Assembly (NCBI RefSeq): GCF_900220985.1
Contig: NZ_OCPC01000001.1
Coordinates: 784,836 to 848,835, forward strand
DNA: 64,000 bases
Direction: 5' to 3'
From: Parahoeflea halophila
Lineage (GTDB): Bacteria > Pseudomonadota > Alphaproteobacteria > Rhizobiales > Rhizobiaceae
The notes under the pieces were generated by a model, which was given only the letters and a program-made list of their open reading frames with translations, was not told the DNA's origin and made no database searches. Position 1 is the first letter of the stretch. Each line of letters begins with the position of its first letter. Positions 38,991-48,752 of this stretch are shown here, piece by piece. Both the position numbers and the translations under genes were made by a program.

Positions 38991-40868
38991 ATGGATGATA
39001 TTGTTCTCAAACTTTCAGTGATCGGCGCAGCCGGGATTGCCGCGCAATGGTTTGCCTGGCGCCTGCGGCTGCCTGCCATCGTGCTGTTGCTGGCCGCAGG
39101 CTTTGTCGCCGGCCCGGCCACCGGCTTCCTCGATCCGGCGGCGGATTTCGGCACCGTTTACCGGCCGATGGTGTCGATCGCCGTCGCCATCATCCTGTTT
39201 GAAGGCGGGCTGACGCTCAATTTCAGGGAGATTCGCGAAACCTCGACCGCCGTGCGGCGCATCATCATGTATGCCGGCCCCATGATCTGGGGCTTGGCGG
39301 CGCTGGCCGCGCACTATATCGGCGGCTTGAGCTGGCCGACAGCCATCGTGCTGGGCGCCATCCTCGTTGTCACCGGGCCGACGGTGATCATGCCGCTACT
39401 GCGTCAGGCACAGCTCGAGGCCCGGCCCGCCTCGCTGCTGCGCTGGGAAGCCATCATCAACGATCCGATAGGCGCGCTTTTTGCCGTCGTCGCCTTCGAG
39501 GTCATTCTGGTTTACATCGGCCTGCATGAAGCCGAGAACCTGATCGTCCTATTGCTCGTCGGCTTTGGTGTGGCGATCGGAACCGGCATCGTCGCCGCAA
39601 AGTTCATCGCCTGGTCTTTCATCCGCGGACATGTGCCGGAATTCCTCAAGGCGCCCGTGCTGTTGGCCTCCGTGGTGGCCGTCTATGCGGCGACCAACAT
39701 GCTTCTGGAAGAATCCGGACTCTTGACTGTTACGGTGATGGGCGTGGTGCTGGCCAACAGCCGTATCGCCTCGCTTACCGACATGCGCCGTTTCAAGGAA
39801 ACTGTCACCACCCTGCTGGTTTCCGGCGTCTTCATCATCCTGACAGCCTCGCTCAGCATGGAGGAGATCCGATCTCTAGACTGGAGTGCGGCGCTGTTCG
39901 TTGCGGCGCTGTTGCTGGTCATCCGTCCAGTCGCCATCCTGCTTGCAACCATTCGCTCCGGTGCCACTATCCAGGAACGCGTGCTCAGTGCCTGGATCGC
40001 GCCGCGCGGCGTGGTCGCAGTCGCGGTCTCGGGTCTGTTCGGAACGCTGCTCGCAGATGTCGGGGTCGAGGACGCAGGCCGCATGGTAGCCTTTACCTTT
40101 GCGGTCGTAGTCACCACCATCGTCCTGCATGGCTTCACCCTGGGGCCACTGGCAAGCTTTCTCAGCCTCAAGAGGGACTCCAAACCCGGCATCCTCATTG
40201 TCGGCGGGTCGCGCTGGTCGACGGCGCTGGCCGTCAAGCTCAAGGAAGCCGAGGTTCCGGTGATGCTGGCCGACCCGAACTGGAACCATCTGGCAGAAGC
40301 GCGGCTTGCCAACATCCCGGTCTATTTCGGCGAGGTTCTGTCTGAATCCGCCCATCACAGCATCGATCCGAAGCGCTTTTCCAACCTGATCGCGGCCGGT
40401 GACAACGACGCCTATAACGCACTGGTTTGCACCGATTTCGGTCCGGAACTGGGCCGCAGCCACGTCTTCCAGATCGGCCGCGCGGACGACAAAGCGCGCC
40501 AGGCCCTGAACTTCACGCTCGGTGGCCGCTCGCTGACCAAGGAACCGGTCGGCTTCCTGGCGCTGCGGGAAAAACTGCTGAAGGGCTGGACCTTCCAGCT
40601 CACGCGGCTGACCGACGAGTTCACCTGGGAGGCCTACCAGGCGACACGGCCGGAAGGCGCGCTGATCCTGCTGTGGATCAAGCCATCTGGGGCAATCGTG
40701 TTCGCATCCACCGCCACCAGTTCACCCGTCGAGAAGGACCGGATCCTGAGCTTTGCCATGCCCAAGGATGACGCCCGCCAGGAAGCTGCCAGCAAGACGG
40801 CGCGCAAGGCAGAGGAGATCCCGGCCGCAAGCCAGGCCGCGACCGATGAAGGAAAGAAACGGCCTTGA
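38991..40868 (+). CDS. Monovalent cation:proton antiporter with C-terminal RCK-like domain
   Basis: The product is 625 residues. About twelve spans cover residues 1-400 (CPA fold: FEGGLTLNFREIRETSTAVR in the fourth-fifth span region, EAIINDPIGALFAVVAFEVI with the conserved ND of the transport site, SAWIAPRGVVAVAVSGLFGT). The cytosolic part from about 400 holds a Rossmann-like RCK/TrkA-N region (GILIVGGSRWSTALAVKLKE), with the classic GxGxxG altered to GGSRWS. The tail is Ala/Lys-rich. It exchanges Na+ or K+ for protons across the inner membrane. The stop overlaps the TTG start of prmA. Confidence 0.9.
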   Translation: MDDIVLKLSVIGAAGIAAQWFAWRLRLPAIVLLLAAGFVAGPATGFLDPAADFGTVYRPMVSIAVAIILFEGGLTLNFREIRETSTAVRRIIMYAGPMIWGLAALAAHYIGGLSWPTAIVLGAILVVTGPTVIMPLLRQAQLEARPASLLRWEAIINDPIGALFAVVAFEVILVYIGLHEAENLIVLLLVGFGVAIGTGIVAAKFIAWSFIRGHVPEFLKAPVLLASVVAVYAATNMLLEESGLLTVTVMGVVLANSRIASLTDMRRFKETVTTLLVSGVFIILTASLSMEEIRSLDWSAALFVAALLLVIRPVAILLATIRSGATIQERVLSAWIAPRGVVAVAVSGLFGTLLADVGVEDAGRMVAFTFAVVVTTIVLHGFTLGPLASFLSLKRDSKPGILIVGGSRWSTALAVKLKEAEVPVMLADPNWNHLAEARLANIPVYFGEVLSESAHHSIDPKRFSNLIAAGDNDAYNALVCTDFGPELGRSHVFQIGRADDKARQALNFTLGGRSLTKEPVGFLALREKLLKGWTFQLTRLTDEFTWEAYQATRPEGALILLWIKPSGAIVFASTATSSPVEKDRILSFAMPKDDARQEAASKTARKAEEIPAASQAATDEGKKRP

Positions 40869-41752
40869 GTGACCACCGATACTATTTCCGCACGGACGAA
40901 GCCGGCGCCAATCGCGGACTGGATCTGCTCGACCGGATTTTCGAGGATGAAGGCCTGCCGGTGTCAACGATGGAGATCGACGAGGAGCGCAGGATCTGGG
41001 AAGTTTCCATCTATGCACCCGGTGATCCGGACGAGACGCTAAGACAGCGCATCGCCGACTGCCTGGCAGGCGATTTCCCCAAAGCCATGATCGAACTGGA
41101 AACCTTCGGCGACACCGACTGGATTGCAAAGTCGCTGGAGGGCCTCAAGCCGGTCCGTGCCGGGCGATTTATGGTTTATGGCGCCCATGACCGTGACGCG
41201 GTGCGGCCGCATGACCTGGCAATCGAACTGGAAGCCGGCCAGGCGTTTGGCACCGGTCACCACGGCACCACTGCGGGCTGCCTCGAGATGATCGAGATTG
41301 TCATGCGCGCCCATCCCGAGGGCTTCGGTGGGGTCGATCCGGTGCTGGATCTGGGCACCGGATCCGGCGTTCTTGCGATTGCCGCTTCCATGCTCGGCCC
41401 GGTCCGGGTCCTGGCCACCGACATCGATCCGGTTGCCACCCGTGTCGCACGCTACAATGTTCGCCATAACCGTGCGTCCAGGCAGGTCGACTGCGTCACC
41501 GCGCCCGGGTTCCACTCAACCCACTTTGGCGAATGCGGACCTTTCGGCCTGATCATTGCCAATATCCTGGCCCGGCCACTGATGCGCATGGCGCCCGATA
41601 TCAGGCGCCACCTTGCGCCCGGCGGTTCGGTGATTCTCTCCGGCATTCTGGCCAGCCAGCGCTGGCAGGTGCTCGCCGCCTACAACGGCCAGGGCATGCG
41701 CCACGTCAAGACCCTCTGGCGCAACGGCTGGGTGACAATGCATCTGAAGTAA
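40865..41752 (+). CDS. prmA: Ribosomal protein L11 methyltransferase
   Basis: The product is 295 residues from a TTG start that overlaps the antiporter stop by four bases (TTGA). PrmA methylates ribosomal protein L11. Motifs: AFGTGHHGTTAGCLEMIE (substrate/SAM site), VLDLGTGSGVLAIAASMLGP (motif I), VLATDIDPVATRVARYNVRH and LIIANILARPLMRMAPDIRR (motif IV-like NIL). The N-terminal half is the divergent L11-binding domain usual in alphaproteobacteria. Confidence 0.92.
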   Translation: MSDHRYYFRTDEAGANRGLDLLDRIFEDEGLPVSTMEIDEERRIWEVSIYAPGDPDETLRQRIADCLAGDFPKAMIELETFGDTDWIAKSLEGLKPVRAGRFMVYGAHDRDAVRPHDLAIELEAGQAFGTGHHGTTAGCLEMIEIVMRAHPEGFGGVDPVLDLGTGSGVLAIAASMLGPVRVLATDIDPVATRVARYNVRHNRASRQVDCVTAPGFHSTHFGECGPFGLIIANILARPLMRMAPDIRRHLAPGGSVILSGILASQRWQVLAAYNGQGMRHVKTLWRNGWVTMHLK

Positions 41753-41815
41753 GATGGAACTTTATCAGGCTCGGGAATGCGTCCGGCCCTGCAACAGGGA
41801 CTGCTGTGCCGAAAC

Positions 41816-41841
41816 AAAAACGGCTCCCTGAGGAGCCGTTT
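41816..41841 (-). terminator. Bidirectional-looking intrinsic terminator
   Basis: CGGCTCC-CTGA-GGAGCCG (41821-41838) flanked by AAAAA and TTT. On the minus strand the stem is followed by GTTTTTGTTT, so it best serves the DUF1127 gene; it may also stop prmA transcription. Confidence 0.85.
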
Positions 41842-41887
41842 GCGTTCGATCTGGATCAGTGCGCCATCATGGCGCGGTCTTGATCTC

Positions 41888-42061
41888 TTAGAAGAAGTAG
41901 GCCTGAGCGCCTTCGCGCTGCAGTTCTTCACGGGTACGGCCGATCGACTTGAGCTGGGCGTCGTCCATGGCAAGAAGCGCACCATTTACATAGCGGCGAA
42001 CCTGGCGTTCGCGAGCGTTGACGAGGCGGTCGAAGGCGTTCTGAAAGATGTTTCCGGACAT
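41888..42061 (-). CDS. DUF1127 small protein
   Basis: The product is 57 residues from the ATG at 42061, preceded by AAAGGGG. It begins MSGNIFQNAFDRLVNARERQ and has LLAMDDAQLKSIGRTREELQ, the standard arginine-rich DUF1127 domain, ending AQAYFF. Small proteins of this family in alphaproteobacteria bind RNA and affect phosphate and carbon metabolism and sRNA turnover. The gene is monocistronic, with its own terminator downstream. Confidence 0.92.
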   Translation of the reverse strand: MSGNIFQNAFDRLVNARERQVRRYVNGALLAMDDAQLKSIGRTREELQREGAQAYFF

Positions 42062-42355
42062 TTGGTAATCCCCTTTGCGTGAGTGATTGTCTGTCCTCCT
42101 GAAAACCAAGATAGTGCTTCGCAGCATAATGTGGAGAGCTCATGCTGCAGTGCAGCTATACCGGAAATGCATAGATCGCTTCAAACCAATGCGGCGAACC
42201 TAATTCCAGAGCAGTCATGGCTTGGATGCAAGAATTGAGCGAAAGGGGCGTAAGCTCCCTCCCCCAAACTGACCGGTGGAAACCCCGTCCCGGACTGCCC
42301 AACCTTTCTTCGCCTGTTATAAGGTGAGGACCAAATCAGTTGCAGGAAACCGGTG

Positions 42356-44185
42356 ATGTTCCAGAGTTTCGAAGTGTTGTCTTCCCCAGATCAGGCGGCG
42401 GATCGGGTGGCCCGGCTGCGGGCCGGATTTGCGGCAAACGGCGTCACGGCCATTGCCGTACCCCGCTCGGACGAATATCTCGGAGAATATGTTCCCGCCT
42501 GTGCTGAACGTCTCGCCTGGCTGACGGGATACACGGGCTCCGCCGGCCTGGTGCTGGTTCTCGCCGACAAGGCCCATGTCTTCGTCGACGGGCGTTACAC
42601 CAATCAGGTCCGGGCGCAGACCGACCCGGCGGTGTTCCAGTATGAAAACAGTGTGAGCACATCCCTGCCGGCGTTTCTCGAGGCCTCCGGCCTCACCGGA
42701 CTGCGGCTTGGGATCGATCCCTGGACATGGCCTTCGAGCGAAGTGGCGCGGCTTCAGACGGCGCTGGAAACCCTGGAAGGCGAGCTTGTTCTGCTCGACC
42801 ACAACCCGATCGACCGGATCTGGGACGACCGGCCGCAACCGCCGCTGGGCCGGGTCGCCCTGCAGCCGCTGCGCTTCGCCGGCACACCCGCCCAAGACAA
42901 GCTGACGAGGATGGCCGAAACCGTGTCCAAAGCCGGCGCCGACGCGGTCATCCTGGCCGACCCGTCTTCCGTCGCCTGGGTGTTCAACATCCGTGGTGAG
43001 GATCTGCCCTCAACCCCGCATCCCCTGTCGCGCGCCATCATTCCGGCAGATGGCCGTCCACTTCTGTTCATCGACAAGCGCAAGACCGCCAGCGAGACCG
43101 AAGCTTACCTCACCAAGCTCGCCGACCTGCAACCGCCCTCCGGTTTCGACGATACGCTCAGGGCGCTTGGCGCATCGGGTGCCCGAGTGATGGTCGACCC
43201 GGGTGTGGCGCCGCATGCGGTCTCGATGCTGATCGAGAAATCCGGCGGCACGGTGCTCACAGCGCCTGATCCTGCGCGCCTGCCCCGCGCCTGCAAGAAC
43301 CAGGCGGAACTCGACGGCAGTGCCGAGGTGCATCGCCTGGATGGCGCAGCCATGGTGCGGTTTCTCGCCTGGCTGGATGCCCAGGAACCCGGAACCGTCG
43401 ACGAGATCACCGCAGCCTCCCGGCTCGAGCAATTCCGCCGCCAGACCGGCGAAGCCATGCAGATGCCGCTCAAGGCGCTGTCCTTCGATTCGATTTCCGG
43501 CGGCGGACCCAATGCCGCCATCATCCATTACCGCGTCAACACGAAGACCAACCGTCAGATCCAGCCCGGCGAGATGCTTCTGATTGATTCCGGCGGACAA
43601 TATGTGGCCGGCACCACCGACATTACCCGGACCATCGCCGTGGGCAAGGTGCCGCAGGAGCAGAAGCGGTTCTTCACGCTGGTTCTCAAGGGCATGATTG
43701 CCATCAGCTGCCTGCGATTTCCGGAAGGAACCCGCGGTCTCGACATCGACCCCTTCGCCCGCATTGCGCTATGGCAAGCCGGCGCCGATTTCGCCCATGG
43801 CACCGGCCATGGCGTCGGCAGCTATCTTTCCGTGCACGAGGGCCCTCAATCGATCTCGCGCCGCGGCAGCCAGGAACTGCTACCGGGCATGATCCTCTCC
43901 AATGAGCCCGGCTATTACCGCGACGGCGCGTTCGGCATTCGCATCGAGAACCTGGTCAGCGTGCATGGGCCGAAACCCATTGCCGGCGGTGACAGGCCCA
44001 TGCTCGGCTTCGAAACACTGACCCTGTGCCCGATCGACAGGCGGCTGATCCTCAAGGATCGTCTCGACCAGGCCGAAACCGAATGGCTCAACGATTATCA
44101 TGCACGGGTAAGGCAGGAGCTCACGCCCCTGCTCACTGATGACGCGGAACGCAAATGGCTAGAGCGGGCAACAGAGCCACTTTGA
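42356..44185 (+). CDS. Xaa-Pro aminopeptidase (M24 family)
   Basis: The product is 609 residues from the ATG at 42356; a GTG directly before it is also usable. This is the three-domain long form of aminopeptidase P: two creatinase-like N-terminal domains (WLTGYTGSAGLVLVLADKAH) and the pita-bread catalytic domain from about 310. Metal ligands are seen in LLIDSGGQYVAGTTDITRTI (two Asp), FAHGTGHGVGSYLSVHEGPQ (His), LSNEPGYYRDGAFGIRIENL (Glu) and the last Glu nearby. It releases N-terminal residues linked to proline and is probably cytosolic. Confidence 0.93.
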   Translation: MFQSFEVLSSPDQAADRVARLRAGFAANGVTAIAVPRSDEYLGEYVPACAERLAWLTGYTGSAGLVLVLADKAHVFVDGRYTNQVRAQTDPAVFQYENSVSTSLPAFLEASGLTGLRLGIDPWTWPSSEVARLQTALETLEGELVLLDHNPIDRIWDDRPQPPLGRVALQPLRFAGTPAQDKLTRMAETVSKAGADAVILADPSSVAWVFNIRGEDLPSTPHPLSRAIIPADGRPLLFIDKRKTASETEAYLTKLADLQPPSGFDDTLRALGASGARVMVDPGVAPHAVSMLIEKSGGTVLTAPDPARLPRACKNQAELDGSAEVHRLDGAAMVRFLAWLDAQEPGTVDEITAASRLEQFRRQTGEAMQMPLKALSFDSISGGGPNAAIIHYRVNTKTNRQIQPGEMLLIDSGGQYVAGTTDITRTIAVGKVPQEQKRFFTLVLKGMIAISCLRFPEGTRGLDIDPFARIALWQAGADFAHGTGHGVGSYLSVHEGPQSISRRGSQELLPGMILSNEPGYYRDGAFGIRIENLVSVHGPKPIAGGDRPMLGFETLTLCPIDRRLILKDRLDQAETEWLNDYHARVRQELTPLLTDDAERKWLERATEPL

Positions 44186-44290
44186 AGCTCATCGTCAAGG
44201 CACGGTGTGAGCAAGCCCGGTTCGGAGTTCCACCTGGACCGGCAGCGCTGAAAGAATCGGTCCGGATCTGCAGCGGCGGGCCGTGAGGCT

Positions 44291-44608
44291 TCAGAGACCG
44301 GCCGACCTGAGCCCGACGATCAGAACCCAGCCGATGCAGAACATCGCCATCATCGGCAACCGGAAACCGATCACCACGCAGAGAGCCAGCGTCAGGGCTT
44401 CGGCCGGGCCACCGGTGACGGCCGCGGGAGCGACCAGGGTCGTCAACACCGCGGCCGGCACCGCATTGAGTGCCGCGTCGATGCGCGGCGGGATCTGCTT
44501 GAAACGCGAGAGCACCAGGTGGCCACCCAGGCGCGTGGCATAGGTTACCAGCGCCGCAAAGATGATGATCCAGACATTCACCGGCACGCCAAGATACATC
44601 CCGGTCAT
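44291..44608 (-). CDS. azlD: AzlD-family branched-chain amino acid export subunit
   Basis: The product is 105 residues from the ATG at 44608, overlapping the azlC stop by four bases. There are four hydrophobic segments (VWIIIFAALVTYATRLGGHL, AVPAAVLTTLVAPAAVTGGP, ALTLALCVVIGFRLPMMAMF). AzlD is the small partner of AzlC in export of branched-chain amino acids or related compounds. Confidence 0.9.
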   Translation of the reverse strand: MTGMYLGVPVNVWIIIFAALVTYATRLGGHLVLSRFKQIPPRIDAALNAVPAAVLTTLVAPAAVTGGPAEALTLALCVVIGFRLPMMAMFCIGWVLIVGLRSAGL

Positions 44609-45315
44609 GGAGTCGCCTCTGCCAGTTGCGCAGACCTCGGCGGAATCACAACGGCTACCAATATGCCGGCGAGCGCCCCGAGGCTCACATGCCAGGGCGA
44701 GCCTACCGTGTAGAAAGCAAGGATCGACCCAAGGCCGGATGCGATCACCACCGGCAACCAGTTCGGCCGTGCTCTGAATCCCAGGACCAGACCGAGGAAA
44801 TAGATCGGCAGCAGAAAATCGATTCCCAGCGCGCGCGGATTGGTGATGAGGCTGCCAAACACGGCGCCAATCCAGCCCTCGAGCACCCAAAAGACGTAGA
44901 TCGGCACCGCCATGCCCATGTACCAGGCCATGGTCAGCGGCTGTTTCCTGTCTGCCCTCGCCTCGGCAGCGGCGTATTGCGGATCGATGAGGAAAAAGAA
45001 GGCAATCATCTTCTGCCATCCTTTAAAAAGCCCGATCTTGCGCCCCAGAGCTGCTGAATAGAGAACGTGGCGGAAATTGACCGCGAAAATCGACAGGATG
45101 ATGATCCACGGCGCAATATTCGCCCCGAACATCTCAAGCCCGACCATCTGACTGGCGCCGGCATACACCGTCGCGCTCATCAACACTGCCTCCCCGACGC
45201 TCAAACCATTGTCGACCGCAAGCGCGCCGAACAACATGCCGAACGGTGCTGCTGCCGCAACAATCGGGAGGCTGGCGCGAACGCCTTGAATGATTTCCGA
45301 ACTGGTGGGGGACAT
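44605..45315 (-). CDS. azlC: AzlC-family amino acid exporter
   Basis: The product is 236 residues with about five or six spans. Family pattern: GVRASLPIVAAAAPFGMLFG, then AVLMSATVYAGASQMVGLEM, FAVNFRHVLYSAALG and FFLIDPQYAAAEARADRKQP. It forms the export complex with AzlD, and the two genes overlap. No regulator is adjacent. Confidence 0.92.
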   Translation of the reverse strand: MSPTSSEIIQGVRASLPIVAAAAPFGMLFGALAVDNGLSVGEAVLMSATVYAGASQMVGLEMFGANIAPWIIILSIFAVNFRHVLYSAALGRKIGLFKGWQKMIAFFFLIDPQYAAAEARADRKQPLTMAWYMGMAVPIYVFWVLEGWIGAVFGSLITNPRALGIDFLLPIYFLGLVLGFRARPNWLPVVIASGLGSILAFYTVGSPWHVSLGALAGILVAVVIPPRSAQLAEATP

Positions 45316-45437
45316 GGGGAGGCTCTCCTGAGCCCCCTCGATATGTCAGTCCTGCTGACCAGTCAATTCAATAGGTTTGAACCATGGCATAAGCCAGGCT
45401 GATGACCTGACCGGCAGCCCCGGCACCTGCCCGTTCC

Positions 45438-47552
45438 TCATGCGGAGCGGGTGAGGACGTCTGGTGCATCATCGCCAATTTCGAGCGGCTGGTGCGCGAT
45501 GCGGGGAAGGGATATCTCGCCCTTGTTGACCAAGCTGATCTTGCCGGTTTCGATCAAATTCGCAAACGTGGTTGGGCGTCCGAGCAGGTAGCCCTGCACT
45601 TCGTCACATCCCTCGTCGCCCAAGAGCGTTAGCTGGCCTTTGGTTTCGATGCCTTCGGCAAGGATCGGGATATCGAGACTCTTGCCCAGTGCCAGCACGG
45701 CCCGGATGATCGACTTGGCCTGCAGGTTTTCCTCGGCCTCGTTGATGAACGAGCGATCAAGTTTGATCTTGTCGAACGGGAAGGACCGCAGCATGTCGAG
45801 CGAGGAATAACCCGTGCCGAAGTCGTCAAGCGCGATGTTCACACCGAGCGCCTTGATCTGCCGCAACACGCTGAAGGATCGCTCCTTGTCCTGGAAGATG
45901 GTTGATTCCGTCAACTCCAGCTCCAGCCGGTTGGCGGGCAGGCCGGTCGACATCAGGACCTCGATGATAAGCTTGGCAAGGTCAGCATGCACGAACTGCG
46001 CGGGAGATAGATTGACTGCGACCTTGTAGGGCGGCTCCCAGGATGCAGCACGGCCACAAGCCTCCCGGAGAACCCATTCGCCCAGTTGCAGGATCAAACC
46101 GTTTTCTTCAGCCAATGGGATGAATTCCGACGGCGGAATGAAACCATGCTCCGGGTGGTTCCAGCGAAGCAGGGCTTCAAAGCCGCGGATCTGGCTCGTT
46201 ACAACCGACGTCTGGACCTGATAGTGGACATCGAGTTCGTTGTTGTCGAGTGCCGCCTTCAGGTCGCTCGCCAGACTGCGGCGTGCACGGACGACTTCAT
46301 CCATCGACTGGTCATAGTAGCAGACATGGTGTGCGACATCCGCCTTGGCGCGGTACATGGCAAGATCGGCATTGCTGATCAGTGCCTCCCGCGACGTCGC
46401 GTTGTCGGGGTAGATTGCCACCCCGAAGCTGGCTCCGGGGGCGATCACGAAGTCGTTTACCTCGATCGGTTCGAACAGCGCCTGTTCGAGACGAACCAGA
46501 AATTCCTGCAGCCTGGCCTGATCGACGAAGCGCTGGATGGCTGCAAACTCGTCACCTCCAGTCCGGGCCACGAATTCGCCCTCTCCGGTCAGTCCCGACA
46601 ACCGTTCACCCAAAGCCCGCAGCAGCATGTCGCCAGCGGCATGTCCACGCAGATCGTTAACTTCCTTGAACTTGTTGAGATCGATGCCGATCAACGCCAG
46701 TTTGCGCCCGGACTCCGATGCCAGATCAATCTCGTGGTCAAGCCTGTCGATAAAGCTTGCTCGGTTGGGGAGGCCGGTCAGTCCATCATTGAGTGCCATG
46801 TGACGCAACCGGTCCAGTGATTCAGTACGTGCGCTGTCGTCAATGAAGTAGCTGGCAAGCCCTGCCCCGACGAGGACGAGAGCGACCACCGCCACAGCAA
46901 TGGCAAGCGCCTGCATGGCCGCGGGATTCGAAAAGCCATTATCAAGCAGCAAGGGCGTGACCTTGAACGCGGTCATGCCGGTGAAATGCAGGCTGATAAT
47001 GCCGAAAAAGAAGAGCCCGGCTGCCAGGTAACGCCGTCCGCGTAGCGACGTCTGCATTGTTGTGTGGAACGCCGCCGCCGAAATGCTGACCGAAAGGGCA
47101 ACGGAGGCAACCAGATATCCCATGTCCCAGTGAATAATGCCCTGAACCCTGTAGGCCATCATGCCGGTGTAATGCATCACCGCGATCGCTACGCCGACAA
47201 TGGCTCCGCCGAAGGCCGGCGCAATCCGGGCAGAACCGCTTGCTGCGACAATGAAACCCGCCCCGGCGCCGGCAATGGCGATGAGCAGCGAGAGAATCGT
47301 CATCACCGGATCAAAGCTCACCGGAGCCCCCGGCTCGTAGGCCAGCATGGCGATGAAATGCGTGCACCAGATCGCTGCCCCCGCAGCCACGGCCGAAAGG
47401 AAATGCCATCCGGCGCGTTGCAGGCCCTTCGTGCGTGCGGCACGCTCAAACAGGCAGATGACAGCCCATGATCCAGACGCACAGACCAGGGCGGCCACAA
47501 GCACCAGCCAGATATTGTGCTCGTTTATGACGCAGCCGAGAATAGTAATCAT
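45438..47552 (-). CDS. MHYT-GGDEF-EAL cyclic-di-GMP enzyme
   Basis: The product is 704 residues if started at the ATG at 47552 (MITILGCVINEHNIWLVLVA), the usual MHYT start; 13 more codons are open upstream. Seven spans hold the MHYT sensor repeats WCTHFIAMLAY, MHYTGMMAYR and LHFTGMTAF, thought to bind metal or a gas. A GGDEF domain with intact ARTGGDEFAAIQ and an EAL domain with FEALLRWNHPEHG and LDDFGTGYSSLDML follow. Both catalytic halves look competent, so net synthase or phosphodiesterase activity cannot be predicted. Probably a membrane sensor controlling motility or biofilm. Confidence 0.93.
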   Translation of the reverse strand: MITILGCVINEHNIWLVLVAALVCASGSWAVICLFERAARTKGLQRAGWHFLSAVAAGAAIWCTHFIAMLAYEPGAPVSFDPVMTILSLLIAIAGAGAGFIVAASGSARIAPAFGGAIVGVAIAVMHYTGMMAYRVQGIIHWDMGYLVASVALSVSISAAAFHTTMQTSLRGRRYLAAGLFFFGIISLHFTGMTAFKVTPLLLDNGFSNPAAMQALAIAVAVVALVLVGAGLASYFIDDSARTESLDRLRHMALNDGLTGLPNRASFIDRLDHEIDLASESGRKLALIGIDLNKFKEVNDLRGHAAGDMLLRALGERLSGLTGEGEFVARTGGDEFAAIQRFVDQARLQEFLVRLEQALFEPIEVNDFVIAPGASFGVAIYPDNATSREALISNADLAMYRAKADVAHHVCYYDQSMDEVVRARRSLASDLKAALDNNELDVHYQVQTSVVTSQIRGFEALLRWNHPEHGFIPPSEFIPLAEENGLILQLGEWVLREACGRAASWEPPYKVAVNLSPAQFVHADLAKLIIEVLMSTGLPANRLELELTESTIFQDKERSFSVLRQIKALGVNIALDDFGTGYSSLDMLRSFPFDKIKLDRSFINEAEENLQAKSIIRAVLALGKSLDIPILAEGIETKGQLTLLGDEGCDEVQGYLLGRPTTFANLIETGKISLVNKGEISLPRIAHQPLEIGDDAPDVLTRSA

Positions 47553-47762
47553 GTGGTATCCGAAATTCGCTAAGCGAAACTGATGAGACAAACAGGTTCA
47601 GTCGGTTATCCATAGGGAGATCACATTAAGTTTGGCTTAAAGCACGGCTGCGCCAGATTGCGCTCGGTTTTTGACGAGTTGCCAGCCTGGGCTGAGAGGG
47701 CCGGCTCACAGACCGTCAGCGTTGCAGAACAACCGAATGGCAGCCAATTGCCCTGTTCAGCG

Positions 47763-48482
47763 TCACCTTTGCATGCGCGCCAGGTAGACTGTCTGGGTGA
47801 ACGGCTTGTCTTGTAGCGGGTTGTGAAACGTCACCGGCTCCGCCCAGGCTTCGGCAAAGACGCTTTCAAGGCGCGCTGTGAACGCATCGTCCGTCCTGTC
47901 ATCGGACCACAGCCCGAATATTCCGCCTGGCTTGAGATGAGACGCGAGACGTGCCAGGCCTTCAGGCTGGTAAAAGCTGCTTGATCGTTCATCAAGCAGC
48001 GCGTCGGGCGAATGGTCGATATCGAGCAGAATTGCATCGAACCTCCGGCCAGGGGCCGCCTGGTCGAACCCGTCTTCCCCTCGCGCCAGTGCAAAGAAGT
48101 CTCCCTCCTCCAGCCGGCATCGCGGATCACCGGCCAGTTCCTGCCCGAGCGGCAGCAGCCCGCTTCTGTGCCACTCGATCACCGCCTCGAGAAACTCGAC
48201 GACAATCAATGATCCGGTCCGGGGTTCTTCAAGGGCTGCCCTGGCGGTGTAGCCAAGCCCCAGCCCGCCGACGACAACCTCCAGCCCCTCGCCTTCGCAG
48301 GCGGCGAGCCCGAGCTCTGCCAGCGCGATCTCCGAGGCAGTGAACAGGTCCGACATCAGGTGTTCTTCGCCGAGCTTGATCTCGACAACGTCAATCCCCA
48401 GCCGCGCCTCGTGCCGCCGCCGCAGGATGAGCGGACCGATTGGCGTTGGCCGGTAGTCGAGTTCTTCAAACAGTTTGCTCAT
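47763..48482 (-). CDS. Spermidine synthase-like methyltransferase-fold protein
   Basis: The product is 239 residues from the ATG at 48482 with CGGAG upstream. The Rossmann part has LEVVVGGLGLGYTARAALEE, SLIVVEFLEAVIEWHRSGLL and RFDAILLDIDHSPDALLDER. It belongs to the spermidine synthase-like group often annotated speE-like, but the true polyamine-binding residues cannot be checked here, so the activity is uncertain. Confidence 0.78.
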   Translation of the reverse strand: MSKLFEELDYRPTPIGPLILRRRHEARLGIDVVEIKLGEEHLMSDLFTASEIALAELGLAACEGEGLEVVVGGLGLGYTARAALEEPRTGSLIVVEFLEAVIEWHRSGLLPLGQELAGDPRCRLEEGDFFALARGEDGFDQAAPGRRFDAILLDIDHSPDALLDERSSSFYQPEGLARLASHLKPGGIFGLWSDDRTDDAFTARLESVFAEAWAEPVTFHNPLQDKPFTQTVYLARMQR

Positions 48483-48752
48483 GATATCTCCGATAGACCC
48501 GACGGCGGGCGGGTCGTAGGGCAGCCGCTGTTCCACGTGGCTGCTGTCATAGCGGGTTAATCCGACGGACCGCAATCTTCACAGGCTTTTTGACCGGAAA
48601 CCGCGCTGATACGGCGCGAAAACCCGTTGATACCCCGCCCGACGGCTTGACGGGCCAGCGCGGGACGTCCATTCACTCAAGCTAATCTTCACGGGACAGT
48701 GACATTCTGCCCTTGACCGGCACGGTCCCGAACACGGGAAATCTCTCCGCAC